NCBI RefSeq assembly: GCF_001705035.1
Contig: NZ_MCIG01000009.1
Coordinates: 1-64,000 of the forward strand
DNA length: 64,000 nucleotides
Direction of reading: 5' to 3'
From: Curtobacterium sp. UCD-KPL2560
Lineage (GTDB): Bacteria > Actinomycetota > Actinomycetes > Actinomycetales > Microbacteriaceae
The notes under the pieces are model-generated. The model saw nothing but the letters and a program-made list of their open reading frames with translations, was not told the origin of the DNA and searched no databases. Shown here in pieces: positions 1-9,362 of this stretch (positions within the stretch are counted from its first letter, which is position 1; each line of letters begins with the position of its first letter). The position numbers and the translations under genes were made by a program.

Positions 1-66
1 GGACGGGGACGGGGGCGGGGACGGGTACGGTCGTCCCGGCCCTGGGGGCCGGAACGAACCGGGGGA

Positions 67-636
67 GTGCTGGCGGGGGAGATCACGGCGGAAGTCGGCA
101 CGGTACGGGGTCGGACGCGCCGCGCGACCGGTGGGTGTCTCGCAGCCGTGGCGGTCGTCGGCCTCCTCGGCGGGTGCGCGCTTCTGCACCCGGATGCGAG
201 GACGACACGAGCAACGGCGCCCACGGTGGACGCGGACACCGCGAAGCAGCAGATGGTGGCCGCCGTGGACGACGCCACGGGGCTCCTCGGCGGCGACTGG
301 CAGGCCCGGACCGGCCCGGACTACGCCGAGGACTGCACCCTCCCGAGCGGCGAGCAGGGCGCGCAGTGGCGGTACCTGACGGGGAGCACCCGCACCGGGG
401 ACCCCGCCGCCGACGGCGCGCGTGTAGCGGAGTACTGGCGCGGACAGGGCATGGACGTCGTCGTGCGCGGCTCGGCCGACGAACCGGCGGTCTTCGCCAG
501 TGGCGGTGGGGAGATCTCCTCGATCAGCGTGTACACCCCCTCCGGCAACACCACCGTCCAGGCCCTCTCGCTGTGCTTCCCCGGCGACGCCGACCGCATG
601 GCCGAACGGGACGCGGACGATGCGCCGCAGCCGTGA
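67..636 (+). CDS. putative small secreted lipoprotein, function unknown
   Basis: A 189-residue protein with a basic N-terminus, a hydrophobic stretch and a lipobox LLGGC with Cys37, so it is probably exported and lipid-anchored to the outer face of the membrane. After the lipobox there is a polar Ala/Thr/Asp-rich linker and then a compact domain with two further cysteines (in DCTLPS and LSLCFPG) that could form a disulfide. I do not recognise the domain. The GTG start at 67 is uncertain: the frame is open to the left edge of the window, and the purine-rich stretch touches the start codon. It may be unrelated to the nucleoside genes downstream, which begin 282 bp later. Confidence 0.6.
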   Translation: MLAGEITAEVGTVRGRTRRATGGCLAAVAVVGLLGGCALLHPDARTTRATAPTVDADTAKQQMVAAVDDATGLLGGDWQARTGPDYAEDCTLPSGEQGAQWRYLTGSTRTGDPAADGARVAEYWRGQGMDVVVRGSADEPAVFASGGGEISSISVYTPSGNTTVQALSLCFPGDADRMAERDADDAPQP

Positions 637-830
637 ACCTCGCCGCCACGAACACGGCAGCCGTGTGACCCTTTCGTGCACGATCGCCGACCCGCACGGA
701 CGGGTGTAGCGCTCCACCACGAAATCGCCCTCGTGTCCCGCGGAGTGGGGACCGCCCGTGCCCTCCCGTTACGGGCGCGTTTCGGCGGGGTCGCGATCCC
801 GTAACTGATCCCGGCACCCGCTCAGGGGCG

Positions 831-860
831 TTCTGTACCGGCCCGACGGTCGTGTACTGT
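831..860 (+). promoter_or_regulatory. candidate promoter for the nucleoside-uptake genes
   Basis: TTCTGT at 831-836 and TACTGT at 855-860 are 18 nt apart and resemble -35 and -10 boxes. A good ribosome binding site (GGAGGA near 904-909) precedes the GTG at 919. Assigned by eye only. Confidence 0.4.
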
Positions 861-918
861 CGCCACGATCGCCCGGAACGCACGTGGTCCGGGCACCGCT
901 CCCCGGAGGAACCAACCC

Positions 919-1992
919 GTGACATCTCGTACCCGTCAGGTCGTGCTCAGCGGCATCGCGCTCGCCGGCACCATGGCAGTCCTCGCTGGCTGCTCGGCCG
1001 CCCCGTCCGAATCCGCGTCCTCGAAGAAGAGCGACTTCCGACCCTGCATGGTCTCCGACGCCGGTGGCTTCGACGACAAGTCGTTCAACCAGCTCGGGTT
1101 CGAGGGCATGAAGGACGCTGCGTCCGACCTCGGCGCGACCTACAAGTCGGCCGAGTCGAAGGACGCGACCGTCTACGACTCGAACATCCAGCAGCTCGTC
1201 GGCCAGAACTGCAACCTCATCGTCACCGTCGGCTTCAACCTGGCCGACGCGACGAAGAAGCAGGCCGCGGCGAACCCCGACACCGACTTCGCGATCATCG
1301 ACGACAACTCGATCGACGCGAAGAACGTCAAGCCGATCACGTTCGACACCTCGCAGGCCGCCTTCCTCGCCGGCTACGCGGCGGCGTCGTACTCGAAGTC
1401 CGGCGTCGTCGGCACCTTCGGCGGCATGCAGATCCCGACCGTCACCATCTTCATGGACGGCTTCGCGGACGGCGTCAAGTACTTCAACGAGCAGAAGAAG
1501 AAGGACGTCAAGGTCGTCGGCTGGGACGTCGACAGCCAGAAGGGCTCCTTCACGGGCGGCTTCGACGCCGGCACGCAGGCGAAGGCCGTGGCGCAGACGC
1601 TCCTCGACCAGGACGCCGACGTGATCCTGCCCGTCGGTGGTCCGATCTACCAGTCGGCTGCCGAGGCGATCAAGGACGCGAACAACGGTTCGGTGCTGAT
1701 CGGTGCCGACAGCGACCTGTACGAGGCCGACCCCCGCTACAAGGACATCGCGTTCACGTCCGTCGAGAAGGGCATGCGCCCCGCCGTCAAGGACGTCGTC
1801 GAGCAGGCCGCCGGCGGCAAGTACTCGAACACCCCCTACGTGGGCACGCTGAAGAACGACGGCGTCGGCATCGCCCCGTTCCACGACTACGCGTCGAAGG
1901 TCGACTCGGGTCTGCAGGGTGAGCTGGACAAGATCAAGTCGGGCATCATCGACGGCTCGATCACGGTCGAGACCAAGGCGACCGTCAAGTAA
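919..1992 (+). CDS. BMP family nucleoside-binding lipoprotein (ABC transporter substrate-binding protein)
   Basis: A 357-residue lipoprotein: signal peptide with lipobox LAGC (Cys25), then a full-length basic membrane protein/PnrA-type periplasmic-binding fold. Typical family stretches are visible: DAGGFDDKSFNQ near residue 50, and the mid-domain AAFLAGYAAA and VGTFGGMQIP. BMP proteins bind nucleosides and deliver them to an ABC permease, and the following ATPase, two permeases, deaminases and phosphorylases fit that substrate class. The GTG start has a GGAGGA ribosome binding site about 9 nt upstream. A strong hairpin lies just after the stop, which could keep expression of the binding protein above that of the membrane subunits. 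The nucleoside specificity is inferred from context. Confidence 0.9.
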   Translation: MTSRTRQVVLSGIALAGTMAVLAGCSAAPSESASSKKSDFRPCMVSDAGGFDDKSFNQLGFEGMKDAASDLGATYKSAESKDATVYDSNIQQLVGQNCNLIVTVGFNLADATKKQAAANPDTDFAIIDDNSIDAKNVKPITFDTSQAAFLAGYAAASYSKSGVVGTFGGMQIPTVTIFMDGFADGVKYFNEQKKKDVKVVGWDVDSQKGSFTGGFDAGTQAKAVAQTLLDQDADVILPVGGPIYQSAAEAIKDANNGSVLIGADSDLYEADPRYKDIAFTSVEKGMRPAVKDVVEQAAGGKYSNTPYVGTLKNDGVGIAPFHDYASKVDSGLQGELDKIKSGIIDGSITVETKATVK

Positions 1993-1998
1993 CACGAC

Positions 1999-2034
1999 CG
2001 ATGCGGGCGGGGGACCAGTCCTCCGCCCGCATCG
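1999..2034 (+). terminator. intercistronic hairpin, likely attenuator or partial terminator
   Basis: Perfect 12-bp arms (1999-2010 and 2023-2034), extendable to 16 bp including one G-T pair with loop CCAG. It lies 7 nt after the stop of the binding-protein gene and before the ATPase gene. No U-tract follows. Confidence 0.7.
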
Positions 2035-2078
2035 ACGTGTCCCCGCACAAGCACCGACAGAAACAGACTCAAGCGAAC

Positions 2079-3599
2079 ATGAAGCTCGAACTCCGCGGCA
2101 TCACGAAGCGGTTCGGTCCCCTCGTCGCCAACGACCACATCTCGCTCACCGTCGAGCCGGGTGAGGTGCACTGCCTCCTCGGCGAGAACGGTGCCGGCAA
2201 GTCGACCCTGATGAACGTCCTGTACGGCCTGTACCAGGCCGACGAGGGCGAGATCCTCCTGGACGACGTCGTCCAGGACTTCGACGGACCGGGTGACGCC
2301 ATGCGCGCCGGCATCGGCATGGTGCACCAGCACTTCATGCTCGTGCCGGTCTTCACCGTCGCCGAGAACGTCATGCTCGGTCAGGAGCAGACCTCCTTCG
2401 GCGGACGCCTCGACCTCGCCGGTGCGCGCGCCCGCGTCCGGGAGATCAGCGACCGCTTCGGCTTCGACGTCGACCCGGACGCCCGCGTCGAGGACCTGCC
2501 GGTCGGCGTGCAGCAGCGCGTCGAGATCATCAAGGCGCTGTCCCGCGACGCGAAGGTGCTCGTGTTCGACGAGCCCACCGCAGTGCTCACGCCGCAGGAG
2601 ACCGACGAGCTGATGGGCATCATGCGCCAGCTCCGCGCAGCCGGCACCGCCATCGTCTTCATCACGCACAAGCTGCGCGAGGTGCGCGAGGTCGCCGACC
2701 GGATCACGGTCATCCGCCTCGGCGCCGTCGTGGGCGAGGCCTCGCCGACCGCGACGAACAACGAGCTCGCAGCACTCATGGTCGGCCGTGCGGTCTCGCT
2801 CGTGGTCGACAAGGCACCGGCCTCCGGCGGCGAGGACGCCCTCGTCGTCGACCACGTCACCGTCACCGACCCGTCCGGCGTCGTGCTCGTCGACGACGTC
2901 TCCTTCACGGTCCGCCGCGGCGAGGTGCTCGCCATCGCGGGCGTGCAGGGCAACGGGCAGACCGAGCTCACCGAGGCGATCATCGGCCTCGAGCCCGTGC
3001 ACGCCGGGCGGATCGTGCTCGACGGCAAGGAGCTCACCGGCCGCACCGTCAAGCAGGTGCTCGACGCCGGGGTGGGCTTCGTCCCCGAGGACCGCAAGGA
3101 GGACGGGCTTGTCGGCGAGTTCACCATCGCCGAGAACCTCATGCTCGACCGTGCCGACCACGACGAGTTCGTCCGCGCGGGCACCATCCGAGCCGCCGAG
3201 CGTGACGCGTTCGCCGACGAGAAGATCGCCGAGTTCGACATCCGGACGCCGTCCCGCGCCACCGCGGCCGGCCGGCTCTCCGGCGGCAACCAGCAGAAGA
3301 TCGTCCTCGCACGCGAACTGAGCCGCGAGCTGCGCCTGTTCGTCGCCGCCCAGCCGACCCGCGGCATCGACGTCGGCTCGATCGAGTTCGTGCACAAGCG
3401 CATCGTCGCCACGCGCGACACCGGCGTCCCCGTCATCGTCGTCTCCACGGAGCTCGACGAGGTCGTGGCCCTCGCCGACCGGATCGCGGTCATGTACCGC
3501 GGCGGCATCGTCGGCATCGTCCCCGCGGACACCCCCCGCGACGTCCTCGGCCTCATGATGGCCGGGGAACTCCCCGAAGGAACGAAGCAGGTCGCATGA
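2079..3599 (+). CDS. nucleoside ABC transporter, duplicated ATP-binding subunit
   Basis: A 506-residue protein with two tandem ABC domains, like RbsA/BmpA-type sugar and nucleoside importers. The first half has Walker A GENGAGKST, a signature-like GVQQRVEI and Walker B VLVFDEPTA. The second half has a degenerate Walker A (GVQGNGQTEL), signature LSGGNQQK and a Walker B-like LFVAAQPTRGID. One half with a weakened site is usual for this family. I chose the ATG at 2079 because the protein then begins MKLELRGITKRFG like its relatives; the longer frame from 2001 would run through the upstream hairpin. No clear Shine-Dalgarno is visible before 2079. It energises the two permeases that follow. Confidence 0.9.
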   Translation: MKLELRGITKRFGPLVANDHISLTVEPGEVHCLLGENGAGKSTLMNVLYGLYQADEGEILLDDVVQDFDGPGDAMRAGIGMVHQHFMLVPVFTVAENVMLGQEQTSFGGRLDLAGARARVREISDRFGFDVDPDARVEDLPVGVQQRVEIIKALSRDAKVLVFDEPTAVLTPQETDELMGIMRQLRAAGTAIVFITHKLREVREVADRITVIRLGAVVGEASPTATNNELAALMVGRAVSLVVDKAPASGGEDALVVDHVTVTDPSGVVLVDDVSFTVRRGEVLAIAGVQGNGQTELTEAIIGLEPVHAGRIVLDGKELTGRTVKQVLDAGVGFVPEDRKEDGLVGEFTIAENLMLDRADHDEFVRAGTIRAAERDAFADEKIAEFDIRTPSRATAAGRLSGGNQQKIVLARELSRELRLFVAAQPTRGIDVGSIEFVHKRIVATRDTGVPVIVVSTELDEVVALADRIAVMYRGGIVGIVPADTPRDVLGLMMAGELPEGTKQVA

Positions 3600-3648
3600 T
3601 GGCCGGAGAACTCCACAGCACCAACGCAGCAGGAACGGAGCTGGCAGC

Positions 3649-4989
3649 GTGAGCAACACGCCAGACCACACGCAGCAGCCGGCGACCCCGGTCGAGACCC
3701 CCACCGACGACCGCCTGCAGGACGTCGAGGCCACCCCGCACCTGATGACGGACTCCGCGGACGACACCGAGCGACGCGCCGGTGGCGACCGCTGGCGTGC
3801 GGCCGCGCAGCAGATCGTGAACGGCTCCGTGCTCGTCACGGTCCTGGCCGTCGTCCTCGCCCTCGTCGCGTGCGGTGTCCTCATCGCGCTGACCGACGAG
3901 AACGTCCGCGCCGCGGCCGGGTACTTCTTCGCCCGACCGACCGACACGCTGCAGGCGATCGGCACCTCGGTCGGCGGTGCGTACGCCTCGCTCTTCCAGG
4001 GGTCCGTCATCAACTTCGGTGCGCCGTCGTTCGCCCAGGCGGTCGTCCCGATCACGCGGTCGATCGACTACGCCGTCCCGCTCGTCGCGGCCGGTCTCGG
4101 CATCGCGCTGTCCTTCCGCGCGGGCCTGTTCAACATCGGCGGCCAGGGCCAGATCCTGATGGGCGCCGCGGCGGCCGGCTGGGTCGGCTTCTCGTTCGAC
4201 GGCCCCGCCGCCGTGCACATCCCGCTCACCGTCCTCGCCGGCATCGTCGGCGGTGCGGTCTGGGGTGGCATCGTCGGCGTGCTCAAGGCACGGACGGGCG
4301 CGAACGAGGTGGTCGTGACGATCATGCTCAACTACGTCGCGCTCTACCTCGTCAGCTTCATGCTGCGCACCCCGGGCCTGCTGCAGGCCCCGGGCAGCGC
4401 GAACCCGATCTCGCCCGCGACGAAGGAGAGCGCGGTCTTCCCGGCGCTGTTCGGCCCGCGCTACGGCGTGAACGTCGGGTTCATCGTGGCGATCATCGCG
4501 GTCGTCGTGGTGTGGTGGCTCGTCAACAAGTCCTCGCTCGGCTTCCGCTTCCGCACGATCGGTGAGAACCCCCGTGCCGCACGCGTGGCCGGCATGAGCG
4601 TCCCCGCGCTGACGATCTGGGTGCTCGTGATCTCCGGCGCGCTCGTCGGCATCGCGGGTGCGTACCAGGTGCAGGGCGCCGTGACCTCGGGCTTCACGTC
4701 CGGCATCGACGCGGGCATCGGGTTCGACGCGATCACGGTCGCGCTGCTCGGACGCTCGAAGCCGTGGGGCGTGTTCTGGGCCGCCATCCTGTTCGGCGTC
4801 CTGAAGAACGGCGGCTACGCCATGCAGGCCGCGAACGGCATCCCGATCGACATCGTGGGCGTCATCCAGGCCCTCATCGTCCTCTTCATCGCCGCCCCGC
4901 CGCTCGTCCGCGCGATCTTCCGGATCCCGCAGCCGGGTGCGCGTCGCCGCGTCCGCACGAAGACCAGCAAGAAGGCGGTCGCCGCATGA
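3649..4989 (+). CDS. nucleoside ABC transporter permease (first subunit)
   Basis: A 446-residue integral membrane protein of the BPD_transp_2 permease type found with BMP-binding proteins. About 50 hydrophilic N-terminal residues precede the first membrane span, followed by many hydrophobic segments. The cytoplasmic coupling segment around FRTIGENPRAARVAGMSV is typical. GTG start at 3649. The stop overlaps the next start (ATGA), which implies coupled translation with the second permease. Confidence 0.9.
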   Translation: MSNTPDHTQQPATPVETPTDDRLQDVEATPHLMTDSADDTERRAGGDRWRAAAQQIVNGSVLVTVLAVVLALVACGVLIALTDENVRAAAGYFFARPTDTLQAIGTSVGGAYASLFQGSVINFGAPSFAQAVVPITRSIDYAVPLVAAGLGIALSFRAGLFNIGGQGQILMGAAAAGWVGFSFDGPAAVHIPLTVLAGIVGGAVWGGIVGVLKARTGANEVVVTIMLNYVALYLVSFMLRTPGLLQAPGSANPISPATKESAVFPALFGPRYGVNVGFIVAIIAVVVVWWLVNKSSLGFRFRTIGENPRAARVAGMSVPALTIWVLVISGALVGIAGAYQVQGAVTSGFTSGIDAGIGFDAITVALLGRSKPWGVFWAAILFGVLKNGGYAMQAANGIPIDIVGVIQALIVLFIAAPPLVRAIFRIPQPGARRRVRTKTSKKAVAA

Positions 4990-6272
4990 GCACCCTGAGC
5001 CCCACCGCCGTCCCGGCCCTGCCCGCGGACCGTCCCGTCGAGACGACCCGGAGCTGGAAGACCCCGATCGCGTACGGCGTCTTCACGCTGCTCGCACTCG
5101 TGCTCTTCGGCTTCGCCCGCCGTCCCGGCACCGCCACCTTCCGGCTCTCGACGTCCGGTGACTTCTTCGCGCTGCCGAACGTGCCGCTCCCGGCGGCCGC
5201 GACCGGCGTGGTCGTCATCGTCCTGCTCGCGATCGCGACGGTCTACGCCGTCGTCGAGACCCGCGGGTCGCGCCGCGTCCCGCTCTGGGTCACCGCGCTG
5301 TTCGCGCTCGTCTTCGTCGTCGGCTTCCTCAGCTGGGCCGTCGCGGGCGACTCGATCACGATCCCCGGCATGCTCGTCGGCGCGCTGAGCCTCAGCGTCC
5401 CGCTCGTGTTCGGCGCGCTCGGCGGCGTGATCTCCGAGCGCGTCGGCGTCGTGAACATCGCCATCGAGGGCCAGTTCCTCGCCGGCGCGTTCACCTCGGC
5501 GATGATCGCCTCGCTGACCGGCTCCGCGTGGGTCGGGCTCGTCGGCGCCCTCGTCGCGGGTGTGCTCGTGTCGTTCGTCCTCGCGGCGTTCAGCATCAAG
5601 TACCTCGTCGACCAGGTCATCGTCGGTGTCGTCATCAACGCCTTCATCTCGGGTCTGACCGGCTTCCTGTACTCGCAGGTGCTCTCGCCGAACCAGCAGA
5701 CGCTCAACGTCGGCATCCGGTTCCCCCGCATCGAGATCCCGGTCCTGCACCAGATCCCGGTGATCGGACCGATCTTCTTCGAGCAGACCGTCGTCGTCTA
5801 CCTGGCGTACGTCGCCGTCGCGGTGGTCACCTTCGGTCTGTTCAAGACGCGCTGGGGCCTGCGCCTCCGCGCGGTCGGCGAGCACCCGCAGGCCGCCGAC
5901 ACGGTCGGCATCAACGTCGCGCGCACCCGGTTCTGGAACGTCTCGCTCGCGGGTGCGGTCGCCGGTCTCGGCGGTGCGTACTTCACGCTCGACGCCGCGG
6001 GCGGCTTCACGAAGGACATGACCGCGGGCGCGGGCTACATCGCCCTCGCCGCGGTGATCTTCGGCCGGTGGGACCCGATCCGCGCGACGCTCGCGGCGCT
6101 GCTGTTCGGCTTCGCCTCGAACCTGCAGAACACGCTCGCCGCGGTCGGCTCGCCCGTCCCGAGCGAGTTCCTGCTCATGCTGCCCTACGTCGTCACGATC
6201 TTCGCGGTCGCCGGCCTGGTCGGGCAGTCGCGCGGACCGGCGGCCGCCGGCAAGCCGTACACCAAGAGCTGA
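4986..6272 (+). CDS. nucleoside ABC transporter permease (second subunit)
   Basis: A 428-residue polytopic membrane protein, paralogous in type to the preceding permease. Conserved stretches include GVISERVGVVNIAIEGQ and the coupling segment LRAVGEHPQAADTVGIN. The ATG at 4986 overlaps the upstream stop by 4 bp. With the partner permease it forms the transmembrane channel of the importer. The gene continues the operon into cytidine deaminase after 19 bp, tying transport to pyrimidine nucleoside breakdown. Confidence 0.9.
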   Translation: MSTLSPTAVPALPADRPVETTRSWKTPIAYGVFTLLALVLFGFARRPGTATFRLSTSGDFFALPNVPLPAAATGVVVIVLLAIATVYAVVETRGSRRVPLWVTALFALVFVVGFLSWAVAGDSITIPGMLVGALSLSVPLVFGALGGVISERVGVVNIAIEGQFLAGAFTSAMIASLTGSAWVGLVGALVAGVLVSFVLAAFSIKYLVDQVIVGVVINAFISGLTGFLYSQVLSPNQQTLNVGIRFPRIEIPVLHQIPVIGPIFFEQTVVVYLAYVAVAVVTFGLFKTRWGLRLRAVGEHPQAADTVGINVARTRFWNVSLAGAVAGLGGAYFTLDAAGGFTKDMTAGAGYIALAAVIFGRWDPIRATLAALLFGFASNLQNTLAAVGSPVPSEFLLMLPYVVTIFAVAGLVGQSRGPAAAGKPYTKS

Positions 6273-6291
6273 CGGACTGGAGGCGCGGCAC

Positions 6292-6819
6292 ATGACCGAC
6301 ACGCACGCTGCGGGTGGCGACGGGGTCGCCACCGACCCCGAGACGGGCGAGCCGACCTGGACGGACCCGGCCACGAGCCTCCAGGCCGGTCCCGGCACCG
6401 ACGTCGACGTGACCGTCGACGTCGACTGGGCCGTCCTGCGGGAGGCGGCGACCACCGCCATGGGGCGCGCCTACGCGCCGTACTCGTCGTTCCCGGTGGG
6501 GGCCGCGGCCCTCACCGACGACGGGCGCGTCGTGTCCGGCTGCAACATCGAGAACGCGTCGTACGGGGTCACCCTGTGCGCCGAGTGCTCGCTCGTGTCC
6601 CAGCTGCACATGACCGGTGGCGGCAAGCTCGTCGCGTTCACCTGCGTGGACGGCGACGGCGCGACCCTGATGCCCTGCGGGCGGTGCCGGCAGCTGCTGT
6701 TCGAGCACTCGGCCGAGGGCATGCTCCTCGAGACCGTCTCCGGCATCCGCACCATCGACGAGATCCTGCCGGACGCCTTCGGGCCGCGGACCCTCGCCAC
6801 CTACCAGGAAGAGCACTGA
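6292..6819 (+). CDS. cdd: cytidine deaminase
   Basis: Deaminates cytidine and deoxycytidine to uridine and deoxyuridine. The zinc site is clear: CNIENASYG, then CAEC with the catalytic Glu, then PCGRCRQ. The catalytic domain begins near residue 50, at VDWAVLREAA, and is of normal size. The protein is 175 residues because of an extra acidic N-terminal extension of about 45 residues with no recognised function. No start codon nearer the domain is obviously better. It lies directly after the permeases and 1 nt before the phosphorylase gene. Confidence 0.95.
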   Translation: MTDTHAAGGDGVATDPETGEPTWTDPATSLQAGPGTDVDVTVDVDWAVLREAATTAMGRAYAPYSSFPVGAAALTDDGRVVSGCNIENASYGVTLCAECSLVSQLHMTGGGKLVAFTCVDGDGATLMPCGRCRQLLFEHSAEGMLLETVSGIRTIDEILPDAFGPRTLATYQEEH

Positions 6820-6820
6820 C

Positions 6821-8110
6821 ATGGCCGTCGAGCCGTTCGACACCGTCGACCTGATCCGCACCAAGCGCTCCGGCGACGCCCTCAGCACGCCCGAGATCGA
6901 CTGGCTGGTCGACGCCTACACGCGCGGCTACGTCGAGGACCCGCAGATGGCGGCCCTCGCGATGGCGATCTTCCTGAACGGGATGGAGCGCCGCGAGATC
7001 AAGGACCTGACGCTCGCGATGATCGCGTCGGGGGAGCGGATGTCGTTCGGCTCGCTCGGCAAGACGACCGTCGACAAGCACTCCACCGGTGGCGTCGGGG
7101 ACAAGATCACCCTGCCGCTCGCACCGCTCGTGGCGTCGTTCGGCGTCGCGGTCCCGCAGCTGTCCGGCCGCGGACTCGGGCACACCGGCGGGACGCTCGA
7201 CAAGCTCGAGTCGGTGCCCGGCTGGCAGGCGTCGATCTCGAACGACCGCATGATGCAGGTCCTCGCCGAGGTCGGGGCGGTCATCTGCGCCGCGGGCTCC
7301 GGACTGGCACCGGCGGACAAGAAGCTCTACGCGCTCCGGGACATCACCGGGACGGTCGAGTGCATCCCGCTCATCGCGTCGAGCATCATGTCGAAGAAGA
7401 TCGCCGAGGGCACCGGGGCGCTCGTGCTCGACGTGAAGTTCGGTTCCGGCGCGTTCATGCCGACCTACGAGGCCTCCAAGGAGCTCGCGCAGACGATGGT
7501 CGACCTCGGGAACGACGCCGGGGTGGCGACCTCGGCGCTCCTCACCGACATGGGCGTGCCGCTCGGCCTGACCATCGGCAACGCCCTCGAGGTGCGCGAG
7601 TCGGTGGAGGTGCTCGCGGGCGGTGGCCCGGCCGACGTGGTCGAGCTGACCGTCGAGCTGGCGTCGGAGATGCTGCGGCTCGCCGGTCTGCCGGACGCCG
7701 ACCCGGCGGCCGCGCTGGCCGACGGCCGGGCGATGGACACCTGGCGGCGGATGATCGCGGCGCAGGGCGGCGACCCCGCGGCGGACCTGCCGGTCGCCCG
7801 CGAGCAGCACGTCGTCACCGCGCCCGAGTCCGGTGTGCTCGTCCAGCAGGACGCGCTGCCGTTCGGCATCGCCGCCTGGCGTCTCGGCGCCGGTCGGGCC
7901 CGGGCGCAGGACCCCGTGCAGGCGGGCGCGGGCATCGAGCTGCACGTGAAGCCCGGCGACACCGTCACGGCGGGGCAGCCGCTGTGGACGCTGCACACCG
8001 ACGAGCCGGAGCGGTTCGAGCGGGCGCTCGGGTCGCTCGAGGGCGCGTGGGCGATCGGGGCCGCGGCGGAGCCGCGCGGGCCGATCGTGCGGGAGCGCAT
8101 CACCTCCTGA
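6821..8110 (+). CDS. deoA: pyrimidine-nucleoside/thymidine phosphorylase
   Basis: A 429-residue enzyme that splits thymidine or uridine with phosphate to give the base and (deoxy)ribose-1-phosphate. The phosphate-binding KHSTGGVGDK motif is present near residue 85, as are GRGLGHTGGTLDKLE and the C-terminal alpha/beta domain (IELHVKPGDTV). Length is normal for the family. Thymidine phosphorylase and broader pyrimidine-nucleoside phosphorylase are hard to separate by eye. The ATG is one base after the cdd stop, so the two are co-transcribed. Its sugar phosphate product would be a substrate for the mutase at 10941. Confidence 0.93.
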   Translation: MAVEPFDTVDLIRTKRSGDALSTPEIDWLVDAYTRGYVEDPQMAALAMAIFLNGMERREIKDLTLAMIASGERMSFGSLGKTTVDKHSTGGVGDKITLPLAPLVASFGVAVPQLSGRGLGHTGGTLDKLESVPGWQASISNDRMMQVLAEVGAVICAAGSGLAPADKKLYALRDITGTVECIPLIASSIMSKKIAEGTGALVLDVKFGSGAFMPTYEASKELAQTMVDLGNDAGVATSALLTDMGVPLGLTIGNALEVRESVEVLAGGGPADVVELTVELASEMLRLAGLPDADPAAALADGRAMDTWRRMIAAQGGDPAADLPVAREQHVVTAPESGVLVQQDALPFGIAAWRLGAGRARAQDPVQAGAGIELHVKPGDTVTAGQPLWTLHTDEPERFERALGSLEGAWAIGAAAEPRGPIVRERITS

Positions 8111-8123
8111 GTGGGCGGGGCGG

Positions 8124-8141
8124 CCGACCGCGCGCGGTCGG
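8124..8141. terminator. 18-bp perfect palindrome after deoA
   Basis: Arms CCGACCGC and GCGGTCGG around a central GC, 13 nt after the deoA stop. It may end the upstream operon. There is no U-tract, so its function is uncertain. Confidence 0.4.
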
Positions 8142-8231
8142 GGCGTCCGGGCGCGCGGCGTGTGCGGTCGGTACGGCCGGGCCCCGTCGGCGGTGGGTGT
8201 GCGTGGCCCGCGCGCGGTCGGTGCGCACCGG

Positions 8232-8237
8232 TAGCCT
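8232..8237 (+). promoter_or_regulatory. leaderless-type -10 box of add
   Basis: TAGCCT lies 7 nt before the ATG at 8245, and no ribosome binding site precedes that ATG. No convincing -35 box. Confidence 0.5.
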
Positions 8238-8244
8238 GGGACGC

Positions 8245-9357
8245 ATGAGCGCCGACGCCCCCACCTACCGCCTCCCCGACGCCGGAGCGGTCATCGACGA
8301 CCTGCCCAAGGTGTCGCTGCACGACCACCTCGACGGCGGGCTCCGTCCCGCGACGATCGTCGAGCTGGCGGACGAGGCCGGCGTCACGCTCCCGACGACC
8401 GACCCCGAGGCGCTCGGGCAGTGGTTCGCCGACCAGTCCGACTCCGGCTCGCTCGTCGAGTACCTGAAGACCTTCGACGTCACCACCTCGGTGATGCAGA
8501 CCGCCGAGCAGCTGCACCGCGTCGGCAAGGAGTTCGTCGAGGACCTCGTCGCCGACGGCGTCGTGTACGGCGAGGTCCGCTGGGCACCCGAGCAGCACCT
8601 CCGTGGCGGGCTGACCCTCGACGAGACGGTCGAGGCGGTCCAGGCCGGCATCGCCGAGGCCGTCCAGGCCGCCGACGGCGCCATCCGCGTCGGGCAGCTC
8701 GTCACCGCCATGCGCCACGCCGACCGCTCGCTCGAGATCGCCGAGCTCGCCGTGCGCCACCGCGACCGCGGCGTCGTCGGGTTCGACATCGCCGGCGCCG
8801 AGGCCGGGTTCCCCGCCTCCGGACACCGCGCGGCGTTCGAGTACCTCGCGTCCGAGCTGTTCCCCGTCACCGTGCACGCGGGCGAGGCCGACGGGCTCGC
8901 CTCGATCCGCTCAGCCCTGGTCGACGGACGCGCGCTCCGCCTCGGTCACGGCGTGCGGATCTTCGAGGACGTCACGCTGTCCGACGCGGGTGACGGGTCG
9001 ACCCTCGCGTCCCTCGGCGAGGTCGCGTCGTGGGTCCGCGACCGCGAGATCCCGCTCGAGGTGTCGCCGTCGTCGAACCTCCAGACCGGTGCCGTCGCGG
9101 CCTGGGGCGACGACCTCGCCGACCACCCGTTCGACGTGCTCTACCAGCTCGGCTTCCGGGTCACGGTGAACACCGACAACCGCCTCATGAGCCGCACCTC
9201 GCTGTCCCGCGAGCTCGCGCTGCTGGCCGGCACGTTCGGCTACGACCTCGACGACCTCGCGGCGTTCCAGATCAACGCCGCGCTCGGGTCGTTCCTGCCG
9301 CTCGAGGACCGCGAGGAGATCATCGCGACCATCACGGCCGGGTACCAGGAGGCCTGA
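8245..9357 (+). CDS. add: adenosine deaminase
   Basis: A 370-residue metal-dependent amidohydrolase converting adenosine and deoxyadenosine to (deoxy)inosine. Active-site stretches are present in order: HDHLDGG (zinc-binding His pair) near residue 26, VTVHAGEADG, RLGHGVRI, EVSPSSNLQTG and TVNTDNR with the metal-binding Asp. The ATG at 8245 gives the family's usual N-terminus and has a TANNNT box 7 nt upstream. The inosine formed would be used by the purine nucleoside phosphorylase about 0.8 kb downstream. The PTS IIA gene follows after only 5 bp. Confidence 0.95.
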   Translation: MSADAPTYRLPDAGAVIDDLPKVSLHDHLDGGLRPATIVELADEAGVTLPTTDPEALGQWFADQSDSGSLVEYLKTFDVTTSVMQTAEQLHRVGKEFVEDLVADGVVYGEVRWAPEQHLRGGLTLDETVEAVQAGIAEAVQAADGAIRVGQLVTAMRHADRSLEIAELAVRHRDRGVVGFDIAGAEAGFPASGHRAAFEYLASELFPVTVHAGEADGLASIRSALVDGRALRLGHGVRIFEDVTLSDAGDGSTLASLGEVASWVRDREIPLEVSPSSNLQTGAVAAWGDDLADHPFDVLYQLGFRVTVNTDNRLMSRTSLSRELALLAGTFGYDLDDLAAFQINAALGSFLPLEDREEIIATITAGYQEA

Positions 9358-9362
9358 GGCAC

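Noticed and set aside
637-918. Riboswitch upstream of the BMP gene
   Set aside because: Only short hairpins are seen and none matches a purine or other riboswitch core that I can recognise.
2001-2078. Upstream start for the ABC ATPase
   Set aside because: It would translate the intercistronic hairpin; the ATPase family begins at the ATG at 2079.
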